NCBI GenBank assembly: GCA_002724315.1
Contig: PBOJ01000030.1
Coordinates: 1 to 33,882 of the forward strand
DNA length: 33,882 nt
Source: Planctomycetaceae bacterium
GTDB lineage: Bacteria; Planctomycetota; Planctomycetia; Planctomycetales; Planctomycetaceae
Direction: 5' to 3'
Shown here: one piece after another, positions 1-10,144 of the stretch
Layout of the letters: each line of letters opens with the position of its first letter
How positions within the stretch are numbered: position 1 is the stretch's first letter
Notes under the pieces: generated by a model
The model's database searches: none
What the model was told of the DNA's origin: nothing
The model's input: the letters and a program-made list of their open reading frames with translations, nothing else
Program-made: the position numbers and the translations under genes

Positions 1-799
1 CCTGGGGGAAGGCACGTTGCAGGCGAGGTACATTCGCGGGGCGTTCGACGACAAGCCGTTCACACTCGGGAAATACGAGAGCACCCGGATCCGTGTGGCC
101 ATCGCCGAGTTGGCTGCCAACGGTGGTGCGCCGATGGGGTTCTACACGCGGTTCACCGATTCGGCGGCCCGCGGTGAGATCGTTCGCTATTACCGGTTCC
201 TGGGTCAGCACGACGCATTGTTTCGCGGGAACCGCTCGCATGCCGAGACCGTGCTGCTGTTTCCCCGGCAGGACGTCCGCCGGGGCCGAGTTGAATCGGT
301 CGAAGCGTTCAAGCGTCTGGGGCGGAAACTCCTGGACGACCATGTGCTGTTCGATGTGCTGCCTGATGACCTGGCCGCGTCAACGCCGGAGCGGTTGAAG
401 CCGTACGGACGGGTGCTGCGGGTCGGTGGAGAATTGTCGATGCCGGATACGAAGCCGAGCCGGTTTGAAGCCCCGTACACGGTTCGCGTTTCGGCCAGTC
501 GGCCGGCCGGCGGGAACGAACTGGACCTGCACCTGGTCAACTACAACCGGACCGAGCCACCCAGGGGTGGCGACGGCAAGCCGAGTGCCGGTGGCGGGTT
601 GAAGGACGAGAAACCGATTGCCGTCGCCGGTGTGAAAGCTGATGTGCTGTTGCCGGCCGGATTGCAGGTGGGGCGGGTCGAAATCCTGGTGCCCGAGCGG
701 AAGGAGCCGGTGGCTGTGAAATTCCAGCGGACAGGGAACCGGGTGCAGTTTGAGGTCCCGGAGTTCCTGGTCTACTGCGTGATCCGTTTGCGACCGTGA
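1..799 (+). CDS. Glycoside-hydrolase-like protein, C-terminal part (5' truncated by window edge)
   Basis: The reading frame is open from base 2, so the true start lies outside the window; the TTG at 17 is not needed as a start. About 265 residues are visible. The first part (NGGAPMGFYTRF, then HAETVLLFPRQ) resembles the end of a TIM-barrel glycosidase running into the trimerisation-type domain of GH42-like beta-galactosidases. The last 110 residues look like a beta-sandwich. No catalytic residues fall in the visible part, so activity and substrate cannot be given. The gene ends 9 bases from the convergent gene at 809. The glycosidase link is an inference from fold-like motifs; an uncharacterised planctomycete protein is the alternative. 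Confidence 0.6.
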   Translation, partial: LGEGTLQARYIRGAFDDKPFTLGKYESTRIRVAIAELAANGGAPMGFYTRFTDSAARGEIVRYYRFLGQHDALFRGNRSHAETVLLFPRQDVRRGRVESVEAFKRLGRKLLDDHVLFDVLPDDLAASTPERLKPYGRVLRVGGELSMPDTKPSRFEAPYTVRVSASRPAGGNELDLHLVNYNRTEPPRGGDGKPSAGGGLKDEKPIAVAGVKADVLLPAGLQVGRVEILVPERKEPVAVKFQRTGNRVQFEVPEFLVYCVIRLRP

Positions 800-808
800 T
801 CACGCGGC

Positions 809-3800
809 TCACTTCTTCTCGGCATGCTCGTGCATGAACAGCGGATTCGACTTGTCACCCCTGGCATAGACATAGGCGATCAGGTCGAGGATCTCCTCTC
901 GCGAGAGCTTGTTCAGCAGTCCCAGTGGCATGATCGACGTCTTGGAAGCGGCCCGGTCATCGATCGATGATTTCTTGATCACCGTGGGGCGTCCCTTGGC
1001 GAGTGGATCGATGACGATCTCGACCGTGTCGGGGGTTTCCTTGACGACCATCCCGGTGACCACCTTGCCCGAATCGAGAGCAAAGACCTGTGACTGGAAC
1101 TTCTTGTCAATGTCCTTGGACGGGTTGAGGATCGATTCGAGAATGTACTGCGGTGTGTGTTTCTTCTTGTCGACAGAGCCGAGCTTGGCCAGGTCGGGGC
1201 CGAAGACACGGCCCTCGTTGTTCAGCTTGTGGCAGGCCACGCAGTTGGCGACCTTGAACAACTGTTTGCCGACCATGAAGGCACGGCCTTCTGGCAGCGG
1301 CTGGACGGCCGAAGCCAGTTCCGACAGCTTCCACTCGCGGCCCCGCGTGCTGAACTTCAGCAGTTCGTCACGGATCGGCAACTTGGCCTGGGCGAGATAG
1401 GAGCCGGGATTGGCCTGGTACTCGGCGAGGTTGGCCACGACGTAAAGGGTGCCGTACATGCGTCGCCAGTGTCCGGGGTAGGTGCAGACGTAAGGGTAGA
1501 CACCCGGCATGGTGGGCGCTTTGAAGCTCAGGGCCTGGGTCTGTCCGGTCTGCAGCAGCCGGCTGCCCAGCATCACCTTGTCGCTTTTGGGAATGTAGTG
1601 GCGGGCCATCGCATCGGGGTCACGGGCGGTCTTTTCGGCCAGCAGGCCGAGTTCCTCGAGCGAGCCGGGGAGACCGATGGCGAAGTTGTGCGGCATGTTG
1701 TCGGTGTTGGTAAACCGAAACTCGACCGGCTTGCCCGCCTGCACGGCGATCCGTTCCTTGTCGAAGATCATCCGGTGCGGCACCGTGCCGATGGCGATCA
1801 CGCGGACGTTGAGGTTCTTGAGCCGGAGGTTGAGGGCCTTGGCCTGGTCGGGCTTGAGTCGTGTCGAGAGGGCTCGGGCCAGTGCCATGGCGTCGGTCGC
1901 GGCCGGACCGGTGCGGAAGCTGGCGGGCATGCCGCTGAGATAGCCGACAATGTTGTCGACCACCGGGCCGATTTCGGTGGCGGGCCAGTTCTTGACCGGC
2001 ACGCCTCGCAGGGCGCGGATGGCCGCGGGCCGGTTGCGACCGGCCTTGATCAGCGCCGCCAGGTCAGCGACCTTGCGGGCGTCGTGTCCGGAGATGGAGG
2101 CCAGGGCTCCGATGGCCACGTCGTGCAGCGTTTCACCGCCACCGACCGACAGCGACGTTGTGGGAATGGGCCGCTTGCCGAACCCCGGGCCTCGCCAGTT
2201 GATCCGCAGACCGTCACTTCCGCCGTTGTCGAAGTAGGTGACCACCAGCGGATGGGCTCCGGCAGGCAGGTTGATGGCCCCGGATTTCTCGACCATGCCG
2301 TGCAGGCCGTCGTTGTTGACAACCAGTTTGTTTCCGACATAGATCCGGGAGCCGTCATCCGAATTGGCAAAGAAGACGTAACGGCCTGACTTGGGGATGT
2401 GGATCGAGCCGGTGAACCGCAGCGCGAACTTGTCGTTCTGCTTTTTTTGCGGCACGTTCTTGATGATGGCCGGGACCACCCCGCTGGCCTTGGGTGTCAT
2501 CGCGGCGAGCGTTTCAATCGCGACGTTGCCAGCACTGGGGAAGAAGTAGTCGACCTTGATGCCCTGTTGTTCGAGCGCCGAGCCGGACTGTTCGGCCTTG
2601 AGCGCACTCGGCAGGTCCACCGTCAGCGGCTGGACCTTCTCGTAGAGCTGGCTGCGGAGTTTTGTGTTGGCGATGGCCGGCACGGCGTCCAGGAAGTCTC
2701 GCAGCCGGGCCTTGCTGGTCGAAGTGGCCAGCAAGGCGTCGTCACCATTGCCGTCGGCGGTGATCCAGGCGACCAGCGCCAGCCGTCGGATCGCATCGTT
2801 CTTGGCCGAAACGGCAAGCTTCTCGATCCGGCCGGCGACGGTTGCCAGGTCCTTTTTCGGTTGAGAGGCCAGCAGGGATCCGATCGTCGCCAGCCCGGTC
2901 GACTTGTTTCCGTCACGTTCTTCGAGCAGGTCCAGCAGCAGCCCGGTTGGGGCCGTCTTGCGGATTGCCGCCAGCGCGACCAGCGATTTCCTGAGACTGG
3001 CAGCCGGGACATTGGGCCTCGAGAGGATCGCCTCGTGCACGGCCTCGGTCGGCTTGAGCTTCAGCAGGTCGGGGACACTGGCGTTGCGGAGAACGTAGGC
3101 CTGGGCAGCCCGGGAAAGTGGTTTTCCGGTCGAGACGGCTTCCTGGACGATCTTGTCAACAGCCAACTCGCTGCGAGCGAAGTTGAGGACGGCGTTGAGT
3201 TCGGCGTCGGTGGGCCGGGTCGCCGCTTCGAAAACTGCTTCGGCGGCTGCCAGGCGTTCGAACGACACGGCGGCCTTGACCGCTTCGGCACGTACCAGTG
3301 GCGACTTGTCACGGGAACCGGCAACCAGCAATTTCTGCCAACCGGGAACTTTCTCGCCCCAGTGTCCGAGTGTGCGGATGGCCGCTGCGCGGATCTTCTG
3401 TTCGTCGGCTTCCAGGACTCGCTTCAGCAACGCTTCGTCAGCCACGCGGTGCTCTTCGAAGACCCACAGGCACTCGAGCAGGGCCTGGGCCTCGTCGCGT
3501 TTCAGGGAGACCTTGTTGACGTCCAGCGTCTTGGCGAAGGCGCCGACCTGGGTCACCACGTCTTCGGTCTTGCGTCCGCTGAGTTCCAGTCGGGCACGGT
3601 AGCGGACGCTGTTGGCCGTCGAGAACAGGTTCTCGCAAACCTGTGCGATCGGCTTGCCCTTCATCTTGACGGCCGGCATCAGTGGCCGGCCGGGATAGCT
3701 GACACGGTAGATTCGTCCATGGGCCGCATCCCGGTTCGGGTCTCGCATGTTGTGCTGCATGTGTCCGATCAGGACGTTGCACCAGTCGGAGACATACAGG

Positions 3801-5767
3801 GCGCCGTCGCCCCCGATCTCGATGTCGGTCGGACGGAAGTTGGGGTCCGAGGAAACGAGGATTGGCTCGATCTCTTTCGCGGTGATGTCGGCCCCGTTGA
3901 AGCTGACCTCGTGTTGCAGGACGCCCTGGAACCCGATCGTGTTGCAGATCAGGAAGTTGCCGTTGGTGTTCTCGGGGAAGTGGGGGCTGGAGAGGAAACC
4001 TGTGGCGGCCACCGGGCGGACGCGCTTCGGGAACCACTTCTTGTTCCCTCGGCCCTTGCCGATATTGACGTAGCTTCCGGTGCCGCCGGTACCGTCGTTG
4101 GCGAACTGGAATCCCCATCGGTCAAAGGCGTCGCCGTGCGGGTTGGGGCCGATTGGGAAGTGAAACTCGACCTCGAACGTCCTCGGGTTGAAGCGGTGCA
4201 CACCCGACTGGGCCGATCGGTAGGTGCGGGTGGGGGTTTCCATGTTGGCGATGTTGAAGATGCCTCGCGACCAGTACAGCCAGCCATCAGGGCCGATCAC
4301 CAGGGCGTTGGCCGAGTGGTGGGTGTCGGCACTGGAGATGCCCTGGAGCATGCGGATCTTCACGTCGGCCTTGTCGTCCCCATCGGTGTCCTTGAGGAAC
4401 CAGATCTCCGGCGCGGCGGCCACCAGCATGCCACCGCCCCAGAACTCGAAACCGGTCACGCTGTTGAGCTTGTCGGCAAAAACCACGCAGCGGTCAGCCA
4501 CGCCGTCACGGTCATCATCGGGCAGGCAGAGAATCCGGTCGGTGCGAGGCTTGGTGGGGTTCCAGTGAGGGTAGGACGGCCAGACCGAGGCGAACAGGCG
4601 GCCGTCGGTGTCGACGGCCATCTGTACCGGGTTGATCAGCTCGGGGAATTTCTCCTCGGAGGCGAACAGGTTGACCTCCATTCCCTTGGCCACCCGCATT
4701 CGCTCGATGGCCTTGCGGCCACCCAGGTAGGGATGTCGACCGCCGGCCAGTGATCCCGGCTTGTTCGTCTTGACCACCAGGAGTCCGGGGATGTTGTTGT
4801 CGACGACCTTGTGTTTCCGCCCGGCGGCGACCGCCCAGATCTTTTCGTCCCGGTTGCCGGTCATCACGTCGAAGATCTGCATCTCGCGCTGCATCACGTC
4901 GGCGTTGGACTGGCCGAACCAGGCCAGTCGCGAACGGCCTCCGAAGACGTTGTAGCCGTCGACGACCCGGTAACGGCTGAACCAGTAGTAGCTCTTGTCG
5001 AGAACCGCGGTCCGCAGCTTTCCGATCTCGGCGCTCTCCCGCAGAGAACTCTTCGCGTTCCCAAAGACCTGCTGCATGATCACGTCGGCCAACATCCGGT
5101 TGCCGTGATCGAGCAGGTGGATCCCGTTGAGGGTCAGCGGGGTGGCGTTTTCCCGGTAGAGCTTCTGCGAGGGGGCGAAGAGGTCCACGAAGGGGGTCTT
5201 GCTGGCAGCACAGACTTCCTTCATCGCCTTGGTGTACATGGCCAGGTGCCGGTTGTTGTGGCTGCCGTCGGGAAGGTTGGGGCTCTTGAGATCTTCGTGG
5301 GCGATGGGTGAGAAGACGATGACTTGAGGTGCGGACTTGCCGTTGTATTTCTGGCCTTTCATGCCCGAGAGCATGTCACCGAGATCCTTGCGGAATCCGG
5401 CAAGTCCGGGTTCACCACGGAGCGCCTCGTTGTATCCGAAGAAGCAGAACACGACGTCGGCCTTGACCTTGGTCAACCACTGGTCGGTGCTGCCGAAGTT
5501 GGCCGATCGCGGGCGGGTTTTTACCTCGTCACCGGTGAAGCCGAGATTCCGGATCGACAGGCGGTGCTGCGGGAACTCGGCCTGCAGATAGGTTTCCAGC
5601 CACCCGTGGTGCTGCATGCGGTCGGCCAGGTTGTTGCCGATGATCGCGATGTGCGCGCCGGGGTTGAGTTGAACCAGTTCTGCGGCGGAGGCCAGTCGGG
5701 GGACGAGCGTGGTGGCGACGATGAGGGCCGGGACAAGCGTCCGGGACAGCAGGGGGTATGTCGACAT
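809..5767 (-). CDS. Giant secreted PVC-type dehydrogenase-like protein: GDSL-like, propeller, HEAT, PA14, cupredoxin and c-type haem domains
   Basis: This 1652-residue protein starts with a signal peptide (cleavage near ASA-AE). Reading along it: an SGNH/GDSL-like domain (about 30-250, GNN in block I, NGIHL in block V); a propeller of the planctomycete membrane-bound dehydrogenase type (about 357-696); HEAT-like helices (about 710-1040); a PA14 domain (about 1063-1192); an azurin-like cupredoxin (about 1321-1447; His in MPHNF, then [10 protein letters not shown]); and a cytochrome c domain with CVACH at 1509-1513 and a likely axial Met in SIMPLG. The ATG at 5767 is preferred over a GTG at 5794 because GAGGGA lies 8 bases upstream and the signal peptide begins there. 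It should be exported and carry copper and covalent haem, suggesting extracytoplasmic electron transfer coupled to sugar or polysaccharide oxidation. Substrate is unknown. The family is common in planctomycetes but biochemically poorly defined. Confidence 0.88.
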   Translation of the reverse strand: MSTYPLLSRTLVPALIVATTLVPRLASAAELVQLNPGAHIAIIGNNLADRMQHHGWLETYLQAEFPQHRLSIRNLGFTGDEVKTRPRSANFGSTDQWLTKVKADVVFCFFGYNEALRGEPGLAGFRKDLGDMLSGMKGQKYNGKSAPQVIVFSPIAHEDLKSPNLPDGSHNNRHLAMYTKAMKEVCAASKTPFVDLFAPSQKLYRENATPLTLNGIHLLDHGNRMLADVIMQQVFGNAKSSLRESAEIGKLRTAVLDKSYYWFSRYRVVDGYNVFGGRSRLAWFGQSNADVMQREMQIFDVMTGNRDEKIWAVAAGRKHKVVDNNIPGLLVVKTNKPGSLAGGRHPYLGGRKAIERMRVAKGMEVNLFASEEKFPELINPVQMAVDTDGRLFASVWPSYPHWNPTKPRTDRILCLPDDDRDGVADRCVVFADKLNSVTGFEFWGGGMLVAAAPEIWFLKDTDGDDKADVKIRMLQGISSADTHHSANALVIGPDGWLYWSRGIFNIANMETPTRTYRSAQSGVHRFNPRTFEVEFHFPIGPNPHGDAFDRWGFQFANDGTGGTGSYVNIGKGRGNKKWFPKRVRPVAATGFLSSPHFPENTNGNFLICNTIGFQGVLQHEVSFNGADITAKEIEPILVSSDPNFRPTDIEIGGDGALYVSDWCNVLIGHMQHNMRDPNRDAAHGRIYRVSYPGRPLMPAVKMKGKPIAQVCENLFSTANSVRYRARLELSGRKTEDVVTQVGAFAKTLDVNKVSLKRDEAQALLECLWVFEEHRVADEALLKRVLEADEQKIRAAAIRTLGHWGEKVPGWQKLLVAGSRDKSPLVRAEAVKAAVSFERLAAAEAVFEAATRPTDAELNAVLNFARSELAVDKIVQEAVSTGKPLSRAAQAYVLRNASVPDLLKLKPTEAVHEAILSRPNVPAASLRKSLVALAAIRKTAPTGLLLDLLEERDGNKSTGLATIGSLLASQPKKDLATVAGRIEKLAVSAKNDAIRRLALVAWITADGNGDDALLATSTSKARLRDFLDAVPAIANTKLRSQLYEKVQPLTVDLPSALKAEQSGSALEQQGIKVDYFFPSAGNVAIETLAAMTPKASGVVPAIIKNVPQKKQNDKFALRFTGSIHIPKSGRYVFFANSDDGSRIYVGNKLVVNNDGLHGMVEKSGAINLPAGAHPLVVTYFDNGGSDGLRINWRGPGFGKRPIPTTSLSVGGGETLHDVAIGALASISGHDARKVADLAALIKAGRNRPAAIRALRGVPVKNWPATEIGPVVDNIVGYLSGMPASFRTGPAATDAMALARALSTRLKPDQAKALNLRLKNLNVRVIAIGTVPHRMIFDKERIAVQAGKPVEFRFTNTDNMPHNFAIGLPGSLEELGLLAEKTARDPDAMARHYIPKSDKVMLGSRLLQTGQTQALSFKAPTMPGVYPYVCTYPGHWRRMYGTLYVVANLAEYQANPGSYLAQAKLPIRDELLKFSTRGREWKLSELASAVQPLPEGRAFMVGKQLFKVANCVACHKLNNEGRVFGPDLAKLGSVDKKKHTPQYILESILNPSKDIDKKFQSQVFALDSGKVVTGMVVKETPDTVEIVIDPLAKGRPTVIKKSSIDDRAASKTSIMPLGLLNKLSREEILDLIAYVYARGDKSNPLFMHEHAEKK

Positions 5768-5815
5768 CGTGAAGGTCCCTCGTCTGGATGGCACGGGGCG
5801 AGTGTGAGGAATCAG

Positions 5816-5851
5816 AAAAACGGCCCGGCGGTCGAAGTGACCGCCGGGCCG
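5816..5851 (-). terminator. Intrinsic terminator after the LRR gene
   Basis: A perfect 13-bp GC-rich inverted repeat (arms 5821-5833 and 5839-5851, 5-base loop) is followed on the minus strand by five T residues (5820-5816). It lies between the stop of the LRR gene (5894) and the start of the giant dehydrogenase-like gene (5767). It should end the LRR transcript and separate the two genes, though read-through is possible because no clear promoter is visible between it and 5767. Confidence 0.85.
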
Positions 5852-5893
5852 GAAAACACGTCTGGAAGGACGAGCTGGGAAGCGGCCGTGGGC

Positions 5894-7096
5894 CTACTTC
5901 TTCTTTTTCTTCTTCTTGTCGTCCTTCTTTTTCTTCTTGTCGTCTTTCTTGGCAGCCTTCTTCTTTGCCGGAGGCTTGCTGGCCTTCTCGAACTTGGCCT
6001 TGGCATCAGCAGCGGCCTTGGTGGCGGCGTCGAAGGCTTTCTTCGAATCGTCGCCCTTCTTCTTGGCGTCAGCAGCGGCCTTGGCAGCTGCGTCGGAGGC
6101 CTTCTTCGCGGCGTCGGCCTTCTTCTTGGCTTCGCCGTTGGCCTTGTCGGCAGCCGCCTTGGCCGTGGTGGCCTTCTTCACCGCCTCGGCGGTCTTCTTC
6201 TTGTCGTCGTCGGTCTTGGCGTCCTTGGCCTTGGCCTGGGCGTCGGTCAGTGCCTTGGCCGCGGCATCAGCCTTGGTCTTGGCCCCGGCGGCATCCTTGG
6301 CCGTGGTGTCAGCGACCTTCTTGGCGGCGTCAGCCTTGGTCTTGGTGTCGGCAGCAGCCTTGGCAGCGGTGTCGGCGGCCTTCTTGGCCTCGGGCACCTT
6401 CTTGGCCGCGGTTTCGGATTCGGTCTTCAACGCTGCGAGAGCTCGCTTGGCATCGATCGCCGCCCGCCGTTTTTCGATCTCCGGGTCAGGGATCACTCGC
6501 AGTCCGGCCACGGCCGTCTTGATCGTCTTGATCCCGCCCTCGCTGATCTTGGTTTCCCAGATGTAGAGCTTCTTGAGCTTCTTGAGTCCGGCGAGGTGCT
6601 TGAGTCCCGCGTCGGTCACGGCAGTGCCGTAGACGTTGAGATACTGGAGGTTGGCGAGCCCCTTGAGATGGGCCAGGCCGGCGTCGGTGACCTTGGTCTT
6701 CTCGAGGTGCAGTCGTTCGAGGCTTCCCAGGCCGGCGATCGCCGCCAGGCCCGCGTCGGTCACCTCGGTCCCCCGCAGGTTCAGCGAGTGAATGTGCTTG
6801 ATCTTCTTGAGAGGTTCGAGCTGCTTGTCACCGATCTTGCCGTCGGCGAGATGGTAGGCGACATCGAGGCGGCCGTCGTTCTGAGCGACTTCGAGCACCG
6901 AGCCGCCCAGCTTCTTGATCGCTGCGACAGCGGCCTTTTCGGCGGCACTGAGCACGACCTTTGGCGGAGCCTTCTCTTCCTTCTTCTCGGTTTTCTTTTC
7001 AGCCTTCTTGGCGTCCTTCTTGGCGTCCTGGGCCACGGCAGCCAGCGGTCCGCCAGCCAAAAGTGCCAGTGTCAAGAGTGCGATCAAGCTCCGCAT
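5894..7096 (-). CDS. Secreted leucine-rich-repeat protein with Lys/Ala-rich histone-H1-like tail
   Basis: The protein has 400 residues. The ATG at 7096 is chosen over 7117 because AAGGAG lies 6 bases upstream and it begins a clean signal peptide (hydrophobic core [13 protein letters not shown], cleavage near AVAQ). A short charged segment leads to a run of four or five leucine-rich repeats of the planctomycete type, each with a V/I-TDAGL core (about residues 90-200). The final 170 residues are almost only Lys, Ala, Asp and Thr, in near-repeats resembling [14 protein letters not shown], ending in an uninterrupted Lys run. The tail is likely an extended helix or disordered polycation. LRRs usually bind protein partners; the tail could bind an anionic surface, polysaccharide or nucleic acid. 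No enzymatic motif is present. Confidence 0.85.
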   Translation of the reverse strand: MRSLIALLTLALLAGGPLAAVAQDAKKDAKKAEKKTEKKEEKAPPKVVLSAAEKAAVAAIKKLGGSVLEVAQNDGRLDVAYHLADGKIGDKQLEPLKKIKHIHSLNLRGTEVTDAGLAAIAGLGSLERLHLEKTKVTDAGLAHLKGLANLQYLNVYGTAVTDAGLKHLAGLKKLKKLYIWETKISEGGIKTIKTAVAGLRVIPDPEIEKRRAAIDAKRALAALKTESETAAKKVPEAKKAADTAAKAAADTKTKADAAKKVADTTAKDAAGAKTKADAAAKALTDAQAKAKDAKTDDDKKKTAEAVKKATTAKAAADKANGEAKKKADAAKKASDAAAKAAADAKKKGDDSKKAFDAATKAAADAKAKFEKASKPPAKKKAAKKDDKKKKKDDKKKKKKK

Positions 7097-7184
7097 GCCA
7101 GTCTCCTTCGCGATCATCCCGAAGATGTTTGTGGTGTTTCCATGAGTCGTCGGCGTGCGGGCGTGGCCCGCGACGACGTGCTGG

Positions 7185-7202
7185 ATTGTACCACCACGGT
7201 GG
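7185..7202 (-). promoter_or_regulatory. Candidate extended -10 promoter for the LRR gene
   Basis: On the minus strand the sequence TGGTACAAT gives an extended -10 element (TACAAT at 7190-7185). No good -35 is present at normal spacing. Directly upstream is a short palindrome, CCACC-GT-GGTGG, that could be an operator. It lies about 90 bases before the LRR start codon. This was judged by eye only. Confidence 0.35.
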
Positions 7203-7309
7203 CCAGTACGGAAAGCAAGCGGCCATCGCCAGAGACTCGGATCTGGTCTCGCCCCGGTTGGTGCAATGGACTACCTTTCCGCCTCCCGCAGCCGTTTCGA
7301 GTTCGCCCG

Positions 7310-8149
7310 ATGTCGACGGTTTCCGTTTCTCGACCGACTTTTTCGCCGATTCATCGGCTGGGCGCCCTGGTTCTGGACTGGGTCGAATCGGTTGGCGACT
7401 TTTCCCTGTTTGCCATCGGTGTCCTGGGCCAACTGGTATCAGGGCGGCCGCGTCGCCGTGTGCTGCTGGAGACGATGTACGTCGTCGGAGTGGGCAGTAT
7501 TCCGGTGGTGGTTGTCACCGGTGTGTTCATCGGAATGGTCCTGGCGGTCCAGGGCTACGATTCCTTCCATCACCTGGGCATGGAGACCCGGATCGGTTCG
7601 GTGATCAATGTCTCGCTGGTCAAGGAACTCGGCCCGGTGTTGGCCGCGACCATGCTGGCCGGTCGAGTGGGCAGTGCGATGGCTGCTGAACTGGGCACGA
7701 TGCGGGTGACCGAGCAGATCGATGCGATCCGCGCCCTGGGCGCCAATCCGGTCGGGCAGCTTGTCGTACCGCGTTTTCTGGCCTGCTTCCTGTTGATTCC
7801 CGTTTTGACCATCGTGGCCGACACCGTCGGGATTGTCGGTGGCTGGCTGTTTTCGACGCAGGCCCTGGACGTCAACAGCCACTTCTACTGGGCCCACAGC
7901 CGCGCCTTCGTGACCGCTTTCGATGTGGCCACCGGTTTGATCAAGAGTGTTTTCTTCGGCGGGGCGATCGCACTGGTCGCCTGTTACCACGGATTTCACT
8001 GCCGAGCCGGTGCCAAGGGAGTCGGCCGGGCGGCGACCGTTTCGTTCGTCGTTTCGTTTGTCGCGATCCTGGCCCTGGATTTCTTTCTCGGCCTGTTGCT
8101 CAACACCAGCTACCGACTTGCCTATCCGCAGTTGCCGTCGTTGCTGTAA
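7310..8149 (+). CDS. mlaE: MlaE-family ABC transporter permease (phospholipid/MCE system)
   Basis: The predicted product has 279 residues with about five or six hydrophobic segments. It shows the MlaE/YrbE core: an N-terminal [13 protein letters not shown] amphipathic segment, [13 protein letters not shown], then the conserved block [20 protein letters not shown] followed by [13 protein letters not shown]. This is the inner-membrane permease of a transporter moving phospholipid or related lipid between inner and outer membranes. The frame stays open far upstream, antisense to the LRR gene, but homology begins only near residue 15, so the ATG at 7310 is taken; its Shine-Dalgarno is weak. It is first in an E-F-D operon. 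The direction of lipid transport cannot be read from sequence. Confidence 0.9.
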   Translation: MSTVSVSRPTFSPIHRLGALVLDWVESVGDFSLFAIGVLGQLVSGRPRRRVLLETMYVVGVGSIPVVVVTGVFIGMVLAVQGYDSFHHLGMETRIGSVINVSLVKELGPVLAATMLAGRVGSAMAAELGTMRVTEQIDAIRALGANPVGQLVVPRFLACFLLIPVLTIVADTVGIVGGWLFSTQALDVNSHFYWAHSRAFVTAFDVATGLIKSVFFGGAIALVACYHGFHCRAGAKGVGRAATVSFVVSFVAILALDFFLGLLLNTSYRLAYPQLPSLL

Positions 8150-8167
8150 GCGCCGGCCGAATCGAAC

Positions 8168-9022
8168 GTGTTCCATGAGAATCACCGCGTGTCGACTCTC
8201 GCCTTGAACCCAGGTCCGGATCCCGGCTCGCCGACGGTCGTCGAACCGGTGTCGTTGCGTGCTGTCGGACGGCGATTTGGCAGCCAGGAAGTGTTGCGGA
8301 ACCTGACGCTGAGCGTGCGCAGCGGCGAGACGCTGGTGGTGATCGGCGAGAGTGGCTGCGGGAAAAGCGTCACGTTGAAATTGATGATCTCTCTGCTGGA
8401 TGCGACGTCCGGTGAAGTGTGCTGGGAGGGGCACGATGTGGCCGGGTTGTCTCGAACCGAACGCGATCGTCATCGCCTGCGGTTCGGGTACCTGTTCCAG
8501 AACTCGGCCCTGTTCGACAGTTTTGATGTGTTCGAGAACGTCGCTTACGGTTTGCGAGAGTCCGCGGACCGGAGCGAGGCGGAGATCCGCGCAGTGGTGG
8601 TCGAGCGGTTGGAAGAGGTGGGGCTGGATGCCGGGATCTGTTCGAAGAAGCCGGCCGAACTCTCGGGCGGAATGCGGAAGCGGGTGGCGCTGGCCCGGGC
8701 GCTGGCGCTGGAGCCGGCGGTGATGCTCTACGACGAACCGACCACGGGGCTCGACCCGGTGATGACCGGCGTGATCAACCGCCTGATCTGCCAGGTTCGC
8801 GGGCGTCGTTCGGTGACCAGTGTCGTCGTGACACATGATCTCTCGACGGTACGGGCCGTGGCCGATCGGGTGGTGATGCTCGAGCCGGTCTCGCGACTGG
8901 CACCCGACGAACCACAGGCCATTTTCTCGGGGACGGTTGCCGAGGCCTTCGCGTCGAATGACTCGCGGGTGGCGGCCTTCATGCAGGGCGGTGATGCGTC
9001 GTGGGAAAGGGAGGTCGGATGA
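8168..9022 (+). CDS. mlaF: MlaF-family ABC transporter ATPase
   Basis: The product is 284 residues from the GTG at 8168; a GTG at 8189 is an equally plausible start, since homology begins near residue 27. All ABC ATPase motifs are intact: Walker A GESGCGKS, Q-loop FQNSALFDS, signature LSGGMRKRVALARAL, Walker B VMLYDEPTTGLDP and the switch His in THD. The FQNSALFDS and SGGMRKR forms are characteristic of the MlaF/Mkl class that pairs with MlaE permeases. It powers lipid transport from the cytoplasmic face. It follows mlaE by 18 bases, and its TGA overlaps the ATG of the MCE gene (ATGA), so translation is probably coupled. Confidence 0.92.
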   Translation: MFHENHRVSTLALNPGPDPGSPTVVEPVSLRAVGRRFGSQEVLRNLTLSVRSGETLVVIGESGCGKSVTLKLMISLLDATSGEVCWEGHDVAGLSRTERDRHRLRFGYLFQNSALFDSFDVFENVAYGLRESADRSEAEIRAVVVERLEEVGLDAGICSKKPAELSGGMRKRVALARALALEPAVMLYDEPTTGLDPVMTGVINRLICQVRGRRSVTSVVVTHDLSTVRAVADRVVMLEPVSRLAPDEPQAIFSGTVAEAFASNDSRVAAFMQGGDASWEREVG

Positions 9023-10143
9023 CCGAGCGACAATTGCAGTTTCGGGTTGGACTGGTGGTGATCATCGCCGGTGTCTGTGCGGCGGTGATGATTCTCCAGT
9101 TCGGCGAATTTGGGGCGTTCTGGCGGAAACCGGTCACCGTGGCTGTGCATTTCAGTTCGGCTGCGGGTGTGCAGCCGGGCGGGCCTGTCGAGATGAACGG
9201 AGTGACCATCGGGTCGGTCCGAAACGTGTCAATCGATCGCAAGCGAGGCGGAGCTCGGGTGATCGTGGATCTCGAGCCGAAATTCGACATCCGCACCGAT
9301 GCTCGGCCACGCCTGGTCCAGTCATTGTTTGGCGACACGACGGTGGAGTTCACGGCCGGTGGGCGAGGGAGGCCGGTCCGCACCGGTGACCGACTGGAGG
9401 GAGACCTCCCGGTTGATCCCCTGCAGATGGTCGCGAAGCTCGACGAACAGCTCCGACAGACGATGGCCTCGTTCGCGGAAACCAGTGGCCAGTGGTCGGA
9501 GGTGGCCAAGAACATCAACGGCCTGGTTGGTGGACGGCGGGGCGAGTTGGAGCGGGCCGTCAGGCAGTCGGCCGAGGCGCTTCAGCAGTTCTCGCGGACG
9601 ATGTCCACGGCCAACGACCTGTTCTCCAGTGCCAACCAGGTGATTGGCGACCCGAAGCAGCAGCAGAATCTCCGTCGCTCGCTCGACGCGTTGCCACGAC
9701 TGGTCGGGGAGACCGAGATGACCTTGCGCACCGTCCGCAAGACCGTGCTGACAGTGAACACGAATCTCGAGAACCTCCAGGGGGTGACCGATCCACTGGC
9801 GAGGCGGGGAGGATCGATTGTGGGGCGTCTCGACAAGACCCTCGGCAATCTCGAATTGCTCACCACCGACCTGGCGAGATTCTCTCGGACGGTCAACACT
9901 CCCGACGGATCGTTGACTCGCCTGGCTCGTGATCCCTCGCTGTATCGCAATCTCAACGGCTCGGCCAGTTCGTTGTCGGTGCTTCTGAAGAACCTCGAAC
10001 CGGTCATTCGCGACCTGAGGATCTTCAGTGACAAGGTGGCGCGTCACCCCGAGTTGCTTGGTGTTCGGGGGGTGTTGAAGGGCAGCGCCGGGGTCAAGGA
10101 AGTGCCCCGATCGGCACAGTCGCCGACTCGACCGAAGCGGTGA
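9019..10143 (+). CDS. mlaD: MCE-domain (MlaD-like) periplasmic lipid-binding protein
   Basis: The 374-residue product starts at the ATG overlapping the mlaF stop, with a GGGAGG Shine-Dalgarno. One N-terminal membrane anchor (about 9-27) precedes a single MCE domain (about 37-125; VHFSSAAGVQPGGPVEMNGVTIG and SLFGDTTVEF are typical). A long, mostly helical C-terminal region (about 140-330) follows, rich in heptad-like Leu/Ile. That is longer than E. coli MlaD (about 180 residues) and closer in layout to MCE proteins whose helices form a barrel or needle across the periplasm. It is the substrate-binding part of the adjacent permease/ATPase. MlaB, MlaC and MlaA counterparts are not in the window. 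The C-terminus is short, basic and probably disordered. Confidence 0.88.
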   Translation: MTERQLQFRVGLVVIIAGVCAAVMILQFGEFGAFWRKPVTVAVHFSSAAGVQPGGPVEMNGVTIGSVRNVSIDRKRGGARVIVDLEPKFDIRTDARPRLVQSLFGDTTVEFTAGGRGRPVRTGDRLEGDLPVDPLQMVAKLDEQLRQTMASFAETSGQWSEVAKNINGLVGGRRGELERAVRQSAEALQQFSRTMSTANDLFSSANQVIGDPKQQQNLRRSLDALPRLVGETEMTLRTVRKTVLTVNTNLENLQGVTDPLARRGGSIVGRLDKTLGNLELLTTDLARFSRTVNTPDGSLTRLARDPSLYRNLNGSASSLSVLLKNLEPVIRDLRIFSDKVARHPELLGVRGVLKGSAGVKEVPRSAQSPTRPKR

Positions 10144-10144
10144 G

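Noticed and set aside
2399..4753. A 784-codon open frame on the plus strand opposite the giant dehydrogenase-like gene
   Set aside because: It lies wholly antisense to a gene with clear domains, shows no recognisable domain, and is expected from third-position GC bias.
5324..7309. Upstream extension of the mlaE frame to a 941-codon ORF
   Set aside because: The extension is antisense to the LRR gene and has only Leu/Gly-rich low complexity mirrored from its Lys/Ala repeats; MlaE similarity begins near 7310.
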